Shown here: piece by piece, positions 44,708 through 52,190 of the stretch
Numbering within the stretch: position 1 is the stretch's first letter
Layout of the letters: every line of letters begins with the position of its first letter
Origin: G963668605 sp963668605
GTDB taxonomy: Bacteria; Acidobacteriota; Terriglobia; Bryobacterales; Bryobacteraceae
Direction: 5' to 3'
Length of the DNA stretch: 64,000 nucleotides
NCBI GenBank assembly: GCA_963668605.1
Contig: OY764903.1
Location: 5,518,001 to 5,582,000, forward strand
Notes under the pieces: model-generated
What the model saw: only the letters and a program-made list of their open reading frames with translations
Told to the model about the DNA's origin: nothing
Databases searched by the model: none
Position numbers and translations under genes: made by a program

Positions 44708-46030
44708 GTGCCTCAGAAACGTCTCCTACTCATCGCCGCCGTGACTGGCTATCAGGTTCGCGTCTTTGCGGAAGCGGGGCGGCGGCTCGGCTATGACATC
44801 GTGCTGGCGACGGACCGCTGCCACAAGATGGACGACCCGTGGGCCGACCAGGCGATTCCGGTGCGTTTTCACAAGCCGGCGTATTCGGCGCACCTTGTGA
44901 AACTCGCTGAGTTGCAGGGCGGAAAATTTGATGGCATCGTGGCCGTGGGCGACAAACCGGCGCGCGTGGCCGCTCACATCGCGCACAAAATCAAGCTGCC
45001 GTGGCACCCGCCAGAGGCCGTTGAAGCCTGTGCCGACAAGTATTTGGCGCGGGAGCGCTTTCGCGCGGCCGGGTTACCGCTGCCCACGTACTACAAAATT
45101 CCGTTGACCGATGATCCCGCCGCGGCGGCCGTGCAAGCGCCTTACCCATGCGTGCTCAAACCGCTGGGCCTCTCGGCCAGTCGCGGCGTAATCCGCGCCA
45201 ACAATCCCGCCGAGTTCAGCGCGGCGTTCCAGCGCATCCGCGCACTGCTCGAGACGCCCGAAATCGCCCGCTTACACGAAGACCAGGACCGATTTCTTCA
45301 GGTGGAAAGCTTCATCGAAGGCAGAGAGTTCGCCCTCGAAGGCATTCTCAGCGACGGACGCCTGCAAACGCTCGCCATCTTCGATAAGCCGGATCCGCTC
45401 GATGGGCCCTACTTCGAGGAGACGATCTACGTGACACCGTCGCGTCAGCCGGCCGACGTTCAGAGGCAATTGATGGAAAGCACACAGCGTGCGGTGACGG
45501 CGCTCGGGCTTACCCGCGGACCGGTCCACGCCGAGATGCGCTACAACAGCCAAGGCGTATGGATGCTTGAAGTCGCCGCGCGCCCGATCGGCGGACTATG
45601 CGCGAAGGCGCTTACGTTCGACGGTGGGATGCCGCTGGAGGAGTTGATCTTGCGCCACGCTGTGAGCGAGGCTGTGGACGCATGCCGCCTCGACGGACCC
45701 GCAACGGGAGTTATGATGATACCGATACCCCGGGAGGGTATCTATGAGGACGCTGGCGGCGTCGAGCAGGCGTCTATGATTCCGGGCGTGACTGAAGTTC
45801 TGATCACCGCCAAACCCGGACAGTTGCTTACGCCGCTACCGGAAGGCGCCAGCTATCTGGGGTTCATTTTCGCGCGTGGAGAGCGGCCGGAAACGGTCGA
45901 GCGGTCGCTACGCGATGCGCACGCGAAGCTGGACTTCCGCATCGCGGCCACTCTCCCGATGTTTCGCTATCCCTTGGCTTGGGGCGGAAGAAAGCCCGGC
46001 GGCAAGGCTGCGCCTTCGCCGAAGAAGTAG
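44708..46030 (+). CDS. ATP-grasp protein, L-amino-acid-ligase-like
   Basis: 440 residues, GTG start. ATP-grasp fold: pre-ATP-grasp domain (1-100), ATP-binding lobes with V-L-K-P-L-G-L-S-A-S-R-G near 149, V-E-S-F-I-E-G-R-E-F-A-L-E-G near 200 and the metal site A-E-M-R-Y-N...L-E-V-A-A-R-P-I-G-G near 277-297. The C-terminal stretch G-V-T-E-V-L-I-T-A-K-P-G near 361 and P-L-P-E-G-A-S-Y-L-G-F-I-F-A-R-G match the LAL_C2 domain of carnosine-synthase or YwfE-like peptide ligases. It probably joins two amino acids or similar acids with ATP. Its 3' end overlaps the convergent yggX by 64 bases. Confidence 0.82.
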   Translation: MPQKRLLLIAAVTGYQVRVFAEAGRRLGYDIVLATDRCHKMDDPWADQAIPVRFHKPAYSAHLVKLAELQGGKFDGIVAVGDKPARVAAHIAHKIKLPWHPPEAVEACADKYLARERFRAAGLPLPTYYKIPLTDDPAAAAVQAPYPCVLKPLGLSASRGVIRANNPAEFSAAFQRIRALLETPEIARLHEDQDRFLQVESFIEGREFALEGILSDGRLQTLAIFDKPDPLDGPYFEETIYVTPSRQPADVQRQLMESTQRAVTALGLTRGPVHAEMRYNSQGVWMLEVAARPIGGLCAKALTFDGGMPLEELILRHAVSEAVDACRLDGPATGVMMIPIPREGIYEDAGGVEQASMIPGVTEVLITAKPGQLLTPLPEGASYLGFIFARGERPETVERSLRDAHAKLDFRIAATLPMFRYPLAWGGRKPGGKAAPSPKK

Positions 46031-46311
46031 TCCTCCATTTGCTTGAGGAGGAACTCCTGCGCTTCCTTGGTGCCAAGGTTGAGGCGGTACTCGTTCATGA
46101 TCATCTTCATCTGCTCGATCCAGAGCTTCCACGCCTCTTTCGAGACGTTCTCATAGATCCTCTGCCCGAGCGGATGACCGTCGAACGGCGCCTCGTCGAG
46201 GCCCACCATTTCCTTCTGAAACTTCACGCAAAAGACTTTTCTTGCGTTGGGGCTTTCCACCGCTGGGGGCGGAACGGGCCCACTTCCACATCCACCGCTG
46301 CCACATCCCAT
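45967..46311 (-). CDS. yggX: YggX-type Fe(II)-trafficking / oxidative damage protection protein with Cys-Gly-rich N-terminus
   Basis: 114 residues. The YggX core spans about residues 23-110: F-C-V-K-F-Q-K-E near 26, G-Q-R-I-Y-E-N-V-S-K-E-A-W-K-L-W near 48-63 and a helix with N-E-Y-R-L-N-L near 72. Known members protect iron-sulfur clusters and are linked to iron handling. Unusual here is the N-terminal extension G-C-G-S-G-G-C-G-S-G followed by P-V-P-P-P, which enterobacterial proteins lack. The conserved cysteine C27 is kept. Its 3' end overlaps the ATP-grasp gene on the other strand by 64 bases. Confidence 0.85.
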   Translation of the reverse strand: MGCGSGGCGSGPVPPPAVESPNARKVFCVKFQKEMVGLDEAPFDGHPLGQRIYENVSKEAWKLWIEQMKMIMNEYRLNLGTKEAQEFLLKQMEDYFFGEGAALPPGFLPPQAKG

Positions 46312-46380
46312 TTCCGTCTCCTCTGGAGCGAATCTCCTAGATTTCAGGATAACTCAGAACGCCTGGCGGCTCCGCCCGCG

Positions 46381-46692
46381 TCAGTCACTGGAGTCGCCGT
46401 TGCCGCCGTTTTCGGCGGTCAACTGCTTCTTGGCGCGCTGCGCCGCAAGGTATTCGGAAAGCCGCATGGGCATGGGCGCACCCTTGTCCATCTGCTTTTG
46501 AACTGCCTTCTGGTAGCGCTTCAGCAGTTCTTTCCGGCCGCCCTCTTGCAGGTCGCAGGACTGCATATCTAGTAGCAATTCGATCTCCCACGAGCGGAAA
46601 GTGTTCCGGTTCATGGAGCCTCTTAGCAGTTCCTGAACGAGGCGGTTGAACTGGGCGAGGACAACCTCGCTTTCTGAAACGGAATCAATCAT
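46381..46692 (-). CDS. Small helical protein of unknown function, 103 aa
   Basis: No family recognised. Soluble, probably all-helical, with W-E-I-E-L-L-L-D-M-Q near residue 35 and a charged C-terminal tail rich in N, G, D and S. Upstream of yggX by 69 bases on the same strand, downstream of tRNA-Asp. The sequence style (regular polar/non-polar pattern, codon positions) suggests a real gene. Role unknown. Confidence 0.6.
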   Translation of the reverse strand: MIDSVSESEVVLAQFNRLVQELLRGSMNRNTFRSWEIELLLDMQSCDLQEGGRKELLKRYQKAVQKQMDKGAPMPMRLSEYLAAQRAKKQLTAENGGNGDSSD

Positions 46693-46815
46693 CCGTTCTC
46701 CCCTTCTCCACGGACAAGCCAGAAATACTCAAGCCCGTTGTACCACAAATTCGGTCGAAATTGTTTAGGGAATACCGAAATCCGGCGGAGCCGCGATTGC
46801 GGCTTTAGAGAAGAG

Positions 46816-46892
<77 letters not shown>

Positions 46893-47009
46893 GTTTTAGT
46901 CACGTACAGCTTAATCCTAGCACGCTGCGGTCGATAGCACAAATTGGCTATTTGGCGAGGGTGCACGACACCAGAGTGATGCCCAGAGCGAAAGCGCACT
47001 GGGAGGTTG

Positions 47010-47053
47010 TTGCCGCCATTATACTGACAGCGTATAATGCTGTCAGGTGAATC
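47010..47053 (+). promoter_or_regulatory. IS promoter with palindrome over the -10 box and by the ribosome site
   Basis: TTGCCG (47010-47015) and a consensus TATAAT (47033-47038) are 17 bases apart, giving a good promoter. CTGACAGC (47024-47031) and GCTGTCAG (47039-47046) are perfect inverted arms flanking the -10, so a repressor could block it. In RNA started outside the IS the same arms would fold and touch the AGGTGA ribosome site (47045-47050) ahead of GTG 47054; RNA from the internal promoter would lack the left arm. Confidence 0.6.
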
Positions 47054-47446
47054 GTGCCCACTTCTCTCGATCTCAATGCTCTTCGCCTGCAACGCGATCA
47101 ACTCAAAGCCGAACTTGCTCAGGTCGGCGACATGCGTCCGGGTTCGCTCGTACCCCGGTATCGTAAATGCGGCAAGCCGACTTGCTATTGCGCCAAGAAG
47201 GGTTCCCAAGGTCATGGCCCTTCGTATTCGCTGACCCATCCCATTGCTGGCAAGACGGTAACGCGGATCATTCCCGCCGGCCCCGCCGTGGACCGCACCC
47301 GCCTGCAATTGCAGGAATACCATCGCTTCCGGCGCTTGGTGCAGCAGTTGACCACGGTCTCAGAACAGCTCTGCGATCTCGAATTGCGTCAAGGCGCACC
47401 CGCAGACGTCAAAAAAAACTGCGCTCGACGGCCTGCTCGCCGCTGA
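47054..47446 (+). CDS. IS first reading frame (DUF6788-like, zinc-binding)
   Basis: 130 residues, GTG start preceded by AGGTGA. The middle carries R-Y-R-K-C-G-K-P-T-C-Y-C-A, a short cysteine cluster typical of the DUF6788 proteins that precede ISKra4-type transposases, followed by G-H-G-P-S-Y-S-L-T. The frame ends soon after the A8 run at 47411-47418; a shift of one base there would continue directly into the transposase frame with a natural-looking helix (A-L-D-G-L-L-A-A-E-L-L-W-D). Probably both a short and a fused product are made. Confidence 0.8.
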   Translation: MPTSLDLNALRLQRDQLKAELAQVGDMRPGSLVPRYRKCGKPTCYCAKKGSQGHGPSYSLTHPIAGKTVTRIIPAGPAVDRTRLQLQEYHRFRRLVQQLTTVSEQLCDLELRQGAPADVKKNCARRPARR

Positions 47447-47450
47447 ACTT

Positions 47451-48767
47451 TTGTGGGACATCGAAGCCCTGCTGGGGCGGCAGTGTCTCGCCGAACTCGA
47501 TCTGGAAGCGCTGGAGTCCGCCGTGCGCCGGCAAGCCTTGCGACTGGCCGGACGCGCGGTCGAGCAACGCCTCAACGCAGACCATTCCGATGCCGCCCAG
47601 TCTCACCTTCGCTGCCCGTGTGGGCAATGGGCACGTTACGCGGGCCGGCGCGAAAAGACATTTGCCAGCGTTCTCGGCGCGCTCAAACTTGCGCGTGCTT
47701 ACTTTCATTGCTCGGGTTGCGGTCGCGGCTTCTGCCCGCGGGACCGGCAACTCGGGTTGGAGAACACTGCGCTTTCGCCTGCTGTCACACGCATGATCGG
47801 CACGGTCGGTGCGATGGTCAGCTTTGAGGAAGGCAGCCAGTTACTTGCCGAACTGGCAGCTCTCGCCATTGATGCCAAACAGGTGGAGCGAACGGCCGAA
47901 GCTCTCGGCGCAGCCATCGCCGCCGACGAGAAGCGGAATGCGACCCCTGCCGCTGCTCTGCCATTGCCGCCGACCCTGTACTTGGGTCTGGATGGGACCG
48001 GTATTCCGATGCGGGCCTCGGAGTTGAACGGCCGGACAGGCAAGCAAGCCGATGGATCGGCCAAAACGCGAGAAGTGAAGTTGTGCACCGTCTGGAGCGC
48101 CGAGGGGCGCGACGAGAATGGCACCCCGGTCCGCGACCCAGGCTCGGTCAGCTATTCGGCGGCAATCGAAACCGCAGCTACCCTCGACACCGACAAGCAG
48201 CGCTCGCCCTTCTCCGAGCGCGTCTTGCGGGAGGCCACCCGCCGACGTTTCACCCAAGCACAAGGCACTGTGGTGATCGGTGACGGAGCCGCTTGGATCT
48301 GGAAGATCGCGCAGGAGTTGTTTCCACGAGCGATTCAGATCGTGGATCGCTTTCACGTCAAAGAACACCTCAGCGACCTGTCCAAACTGCTCTATCCGCA
48401 CAAGCCCGATCAAGCGAAACTCTGGGCGGCACGCAGGCATGAGGAACTCGATAGCGGCCGCTTGCCGGAGCTGTTACGTGCTCTGCGCCGCCAAGCCGGT
48501 CATTGCGCGGAGGCCCGCAAGTGCTTCCAATACATCCACGGCAATCGCGATCGCATGCGCTACCCACAATTCCGTGCGCAGGGCCTATGCACTTCCTCCG
48601 GAGTCGTTGAAGCCGGCTGTAAACTCGCGATTGGCACCCGGCTGAAACGCGCCGGCATGCACTGGACAACCGCCGGATCCAACGCCATCATCGCCCTTCG
48701 CTGTTCGAAGCTCAGTGGCAGGTTTCAGGACTTCTGGGAGCGCCGATCAGAACCGAGCGCCGCTTGA
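47451..48767 (+). CDS. ISKra4-family DDE transposase
   Basis: 438 residues if started separately at TTG 47451, or the second half of a fusion made by frameshifting at 47411-47418. A zinc ribbon (C-P-C-G near 55 and C-S-G-C-G-R-G-F-C near 87) precedes the DDE core: first D in Y-L-G-L-D-G-T-G near 181, second in I-V-D-R-F-H-V-K-E-H near 305, E in S-G-V-V-E-A-G near 385. The frame is intact to its stop, about 15 bases before the right terminal repeat. The element therefore looks potentially active. Confidence 0.9.
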   Translation: MWDIEALLGRQCLAELDLEALESAVRRQALRLAGRAVEQRLNADHSDAAQSHLRCPCGQWARYAGRREKTFASVLGALKLARAYFHCSGCGRGFCPRDRQLGLENTALSPAVTRMIGTVGAMVSFEEGSQLLAELAALAIDAKQVERTAEALGAAIAADEKRNATPAAALPLPPTLYLGLDGTGIPMRASELNGRTGKQADGSAKTREVKLCTVWSAEGRDENGTPVRDPGSVSYSAAIETAATLDTDKQRSPFSERVLREATRRRFTQAQGTVVIGDGAAWIWKIAQELFPRAIQIVDRFHVKEHLSDLSKLLYPHKPDQAKLWAARRHEELDSGRLPELLRALRRQAGHCAEARKCFQYIHGNRDRMRYPQFRAQGLCTSSGVVEAGCKLAIGTRLKRAGMHWTTAGSNAIIALRCSKLSGRFQDFWERRSEPSAA

Positions 48768-48778
48768 TCCGTCACTTT

Positions 48779-49504
48779 CTAGTCGTGCACCCATTTGGCG
48801 AGCACGGATTCCCGATCGGCGGGAGTCATTTTCTCCGCTGCGTAACGCAGCACCAGGCGGGTGGTCTGTGCGCGCCGAGCCGACAGAAATTCGACGACCT
48901 CGCGCGGGCGTTTCGGATAGGCCACCTTCAGCAGCCAGCCGACGCCCTTCTGCACCATCTCATCGTCGTCGCCCAGCAGCAGATCTGAGAGCGCCAGAAT
49001 TTCCGCGGTGCGCTCGCCTTGCTGCGCGAATGGGATCAGGCTGACGGCGGCGGCGCGGCGTTTCCACCGGTTCTTCGATTTCGTCCAGGCTGGCAGCTCG
49101 GCAATCAGACGTGGTTCGCTACTGAGTGCGGCCGCCAGCATTCCAGTGCAGAGCACGTCGGTGTGCGCCCAATTGTGCACATAGCGATCGATCCACTTTT
49201 CAAACAGGCGGAAATCACTTTCGCCGAATGATTTGTGCGCGCGATCATAGATCACGCAGGCCATGCCGCCCTCTTCCAGCTTTCCGCTCTTCCAGAGATC
49301 TTCGCAGAGACGCGCGCGCTGCGGCGCGGTCCAGGTTTCCACGTCGCGCGCGACTTGCGCGGCGAGTTTGCGAGATGCCGCGGTCTTGAGTCCGTAGGGA
49401 TCGACGGGTTCCTTGAAGAATCGCAGGATGGAACGCCTCACGGCCTCGCCGGCCTGCGCCGTCAGTTGAGCGCGAATTTGCACGAGCTGTTCCTGGAGCT
49501 TCAC
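48779..49504 (-). CDS. DNA alkylation repair protein, AlkD-like, with IS-encoded last residues
   Basis: 241 residues of HEAT-like helical repeats (for example W-K-R-R-A-A-A-V-S-L-I-P near 149 and V-Q-K-G-V-G-W-L-L-K near 183) typical of AlkD/AlkC-type glycosylases, which remove alkylated bases. W109 region C-V-I-Y-D-R...D-V-L-C-T fits the family. The last four residues W-V-H-D and the stop are encoded by the end of the IS at 48779-48792. Restoring the empty site (joining 48793 to 46949) gives L-A-K followed directly by TAG, so the ancestral protein ended there and only a short tail has been added. Confidence 0.85.
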   Translation of the reverse strand: MKLQEQLVQIRAQLTAQAGEAVRRSILRFFKEPVDPYGLKTAASRKLAAQVARDVETWTAPQRARLCEDLWKSGKLEEGGMACVIYDRAHKSFGESDFRLFEKWIDRYVHNWAHTDVLCTGMLAAALSSEPRLIAELPAWTKSKNRWKRRAAAVSLIPFAQQGERTAEILALSDLLLGDDDEMVQKGVGWLLKVAYPKRPREVVEFLSARRAQTTRLVLRYAAEKMTPADRESVLAKWVHD

Positions 49505-49615
49505 CCATTCAGGGTAGCGCTTCGCGCTATACTATGTGTGCACCCGTCCATCCCGACGCCGCCGGAGGCCCGACCCGGCTGGAAGGGGCTTAAGAAACTT
49601 AGACTTTGGAGGCGA

Positions 49616-49834
49616 ATGAGCAAAGAAGACAGTATTGAAGTGACCGGCACGGTAGTTGAAAAGTTTCCGAGTGGACTGTTCAGCGTGCAACTCGACCAGG
49701 AGCGCATAATTCTCGCGCACCTCGCGGGCAAACTGCGCCGCAACCGGATCCGCGTTCTCGCGGGCGACCGGGTGACTTTGGAAATGTCCCCCTATGATCT
49801 GACGAAAGGCCGGATCACTTACCGGCACAAGTAG
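49616..49834 (+). CDS. infA: Translation initiation factor IF-1
   Basis: 72 residues, the usual size, an S1-like OB fold that binds the 30S A site during initiation. M-S-K-E-D-S-I-E-V-T-G-T-V at the start and K-L-R-R-N-R-I-R-V-L-A-G-D-R-V near 39-53, then P-Y-D-L-T-K-G-R-I-T-Y-R. GGAGG lies 5 bases before ATG 49616; the frame is open far upstream but that part overlaps the divergent alkD-like gene and is not coding. It stands alone here, not in a ribosomal-protein operon. Confidence 0.95.
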   Translation: MSKEDSIEVTGTVVEKFPSGLFSVQLDQERIILAHLAGKLRRNRIRVLAGDRVTLEMSPYDLTKGRITYRHK

Positions 49835-49868
49835 TCCTGCCACAAAGGTTCACCAGCCCCTTCTGGTG

Positions 49869-50987
49869 ATGCGCAAGATTCTATTCATTTTCGGCACTCG
49901 CCCGGAAGCGATCAAACTCTGTCCGGTGTACCTGCATCTGCGCGAGCGTGCGAGCGAGTTCCAACCGCGCGTGTGTGTGACAGCACAACACCGCGGCATG
50001 TTGGACCAGGTGCTTCAGGTTTTCAACGTCGTCCCCGACCATGACCTCGATCTCATGCTCCCGGGACAGACTCTGTTCCAGACCACCTCCCGCATCATCG
50101 CCGGACTGGAAACTGTGCTGGCGTGCGAGAAGCCCGATATGGTCCTGGTGCAGGGCGATACGACGACGACATTTTGCGGCGCGCTGGCCGCCTTCTATGC
50201 CGGCATCCCTGTAGGCCATGTCGAAGCGGGACTTCGTACCTGGAACATACGCCATCCGTTCCCGGAAGAGATGAACCGATTGCTCACTTCGCGTCTGGCC
50301 GAGTTGCACTTCGCCGCAACGGAGTGGGCCGCCGGGAACCTGATCGGCGAGGGCGTGGCAGCGGAGAAGGTCGTTGTGACCGGCAACTCCGGGATCGATG
50401 CTGTGCTGCATATCAAACGGCGATTGGAGAATGGCGAACTGCCCAGCATCGCGCTGCCGCAACTCGACGCCACAAGGAAACTGATCGTCGTAACGGCCCA
50501 TCGCCGTGAGAGTTTCGGCGACGGATTCGAGCGCATCTGCCGCGCGCTGGCGCGCCTGGCTGACCGCCCCGATGTGCAGTTGGTCTATCCGGTACACCCG
50601 AACCCGAATGTACAGGACCCGGTCAACCGATTGTTGCGCGGGCGTAGCAATGTGCTGCTGATCGAGCCCTTGGGCTACGTAGCGTTCGTCGATCTGATGC
50701 GGCGCGCCTCAATCTTGATTACCGACTCGGGCGGCGTTCAGGAAGAGGGGCCATCGCTCGGCAAGCCAATTCTGGTGATGCGTGAAACGACTGAGCGCCC
50801 GGAGGCCGTCGAAGCGGGCACGGTCCGGCTGGTGGGTACGGACGAGGATAAGATCGTCAGCGAGGCCGCTCGGCTGCTCGATTCCCCCGAAACGTATGCG
50901 GCCATGGCACGCGTTCACAACCCGTACGGGGATGGCCTCGCCGCGGGGCGCATTTCGACTGCAATCCTCTCATTCTTCAACAAATAA
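49869..50987 (+). CDS. wecB: UDP-N-acetylglucosamine 2-epimerase (non-hydrolysing)
   Basis: Interconverts UDP-GlcNAc and UDP-ManNAc for surface polysaccharide synthesis. 372 residues, typical. G-T-R-P-E-A-I-K at residues 8-15, V-Q-G-D-T-T-T near 95, H-V-E-A-G-L-R-T near 117, T-G-N-S-G-I-D near 175, T-A-H-R-R-E-S-F-G near 213 and S-G-G-V-Q-E-E near 290, which line the UDP site. Starts ~30 bases after infA. No other polysaccharide genes are adjacent. Confidence 0.95.
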   Translation: MRKILFIFGTRPEAIKLCPVYLHLRERASEFQPRVCVTAQHRGMLDQVLQVFNVVPDHDLDLMLPGQTLFQTTSRIIAGLETVLACEKPDMVLVQGDTTTTFCGALAAFYAGIPVGHVEAGLRTWNIRHPFPEEMNRLLTSRLAELHFAATEWAAGNLIGEGVAAEKVVVTGNSGIDAVLHIKRRLENGELPSIALPQLDATRKLIVVTAHRRESFGDGFERICRALARLADRPDVQLVYPVHPNPNVQDPVNRLLRGRSNVLLIEPLGYVAFVDLMRRASILITDSGGVQEEGPSLGKPILVMRETTERPEAVEAGTVRLVGTDEDKIVSEAARLLDSPETYAAMARVHNPYGDGLAAGRISTAILSFFNK

Positions 50988-51092
50988 ATTTTCCCGGAAT
51001 CGTCCGAAACAACGGTGCTTACACGCCCGATTTGCCGTGAATCGCGAACTGCGCCCGCTACAATGAGTCCGGCGACAGAGGAGGTCGGCCCC

Positions 51093-52190
51093 ATGCAAGC
51101 ATGCAGTTCTGTACCAGTCCGCCAGGAGCGGATCGAGATCCCCAGGAGGACGGACCGGGTGGAGCGGGAACTGTCCCGCCGGGTGATCGGGCAGACGCAA
51201 GCATTAGCGAAGATCGCCCCGTACGTGGACACATTCCGCACGGGGCTTTCGCCGGAGGGTCGCCCGGCGGGCATCTTCCTACTGCTGGGGCCGACCGGAA
51301 CGGGCAAGACTAAGACCGTCGAAGCGCTCGCGGAAGTCTTGCACGGTACGGAGCGAGCCGTATTGAAGATCAATTGCGGAGAGTTTCAGATGGAGCACGA
51401 GGTGGCCAAACTGATTGGCGCGCCGCCGGGCTATCTGGGACATCGAGAAACGCATCCGATACTCTCACAGGGCAAGTTGGTGGCGGTCGCCAGCGAGCGC
51501 TCCAATATCTCGATCGTGCTCTTCGACGAGATTGAAAAAGCGGCTCCGTCGCTCACGCGCCTGCTGCTCGGCGTACTCGATAAAGGCACTCTGAAGTTGG
51601 GCGACAACACCAGCGTGAACTTCGATCACAGCCTGATTTTTTTCACCAGCAACCTCGGCGCCGCAAGCATCGAAAGGGAACTTCGTCCTTCGTTCGGTTT
51701 CGAAGCTGTAGCCGGCGGAGAACGCCATGGGCACAGCGGCAAGCTCGAACAGATTGCAACGAACGCCGTGCGGCGGCACTTTTCGCCGGAGTTCATCAAC
51801 CGCATTGACGCGATTGTGACGTACCAACCACTGGACAGGGCCGCCTTCGCTGGAATCCTGGAGCGCCAACTGGCCGACTTGCAGCGGCACATCGATACGC
51901 GCCTGATGCTCCGCAAGTTCACGCTCGACATCCGGCCCTCGGCATTCCGCTTCCTGCTGGAGAAGGGATGCAGTGCAATCTACGGAGCGCGAGAATTGAA
52001 GCGAGTCATCTTCCGCCATCTGACGCAGCAGCTTTCCGCGCTGCTGGCCGAACGCGGCGTCGACCCGGGGGCGAGTGTGCGCGTGGAGGCGAACCGCGCA
52101 AAAACATGCCTCCGGCTGTGCGTCATCAAAGCCGCACGGAGCGCAGAGGCAACCTCGCCGCATCTGCTGCGGAACTTCCGTTCGGCGTGA
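51093..52190 (+). CDS. Single-ring ClpB-D2-like AAA+ ATPase
   Basis: 365 residues from ATG 51093, with AGGAGG eight bases upstream; in-frame ATGs further up lack a site. One AAA+ module of the ClpA/ClpB second-domain type: Walker A G-P-T-G-T-G-K-T near 66-73, pore loop P-G-Y-L-G-H near 112, Walker B I-V-L-F-D-E near 141-146, sensor F-T-S-N-L-G, then the D2-small domain with Y-G-A-R-E-L-K-R-V. The N domain, first ATPase ring and middle coil of ClpB, and the ClpP-binding I-G-F loop, are all absent, so it is a stand-alone unfoldase-like motor with unknown client. Its stop abuts that of the convergent MPN-like gene. Confidence 0.85.
   Translation: MQACSSVPVRQERIEIPRRTDRVERELSRRVIGQTQALAKIAPYVDTFRTGLSPEGRPAGIFLLLGPTGTGKTKTVEALAEVLHGTERAVLKINCGEFQMEHEVAKLIGAPPGYLGHRETHPILSQGKLVAVASERSNISIVLFDEIEKAAPSLTRLLLGVLDKGTLKLGDNTSVNFDHSLIFFTSNLGAASIERELRPSFGFEAVAGGERHGHSGKLEQIATNAVRRHFSPEFINRIDAIVTYQPLDRAAFAGILERQLADLQRHIDTRLMLRKFTLDIRPSAFRFLLEKGCSAIYGARELKRVIFRHLTQQLSALLAERGVDPGASVRVEANRAKTCLRLCVIKAARSAEATSPHLLRNFRSA

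Larger units (their letters stand above)
46959..48792 (+). mobile_element. Complete ISKra4-family insertion sequence (1834 bp)
   Basis: Terminal inverted repeats begin GGGTGCACGAC at 46959-46969 and end GTCGTGCACCC at 48782-48792, with imperfect extension to about 23 bp. The 9 bp ATTTGGCGA occurs directly on both sides (46950-46958 and 48793-48801), a target-site duplication showing a clean, fairly recent insertion. Inside are a DUF6788-type reading frame and the transposase frame in +1 register, joined at an A8 run. It landed in the last codon and stop of the alkD-like gene. Confidence 0.93.

Noticed and set aside
49235..49615. Long N-terminal extension of infA
   Set aside because: IF-1 is ~72 residues; GGAGG precedes ATG 49616 and the extension is antisense to the alkD-like gene.
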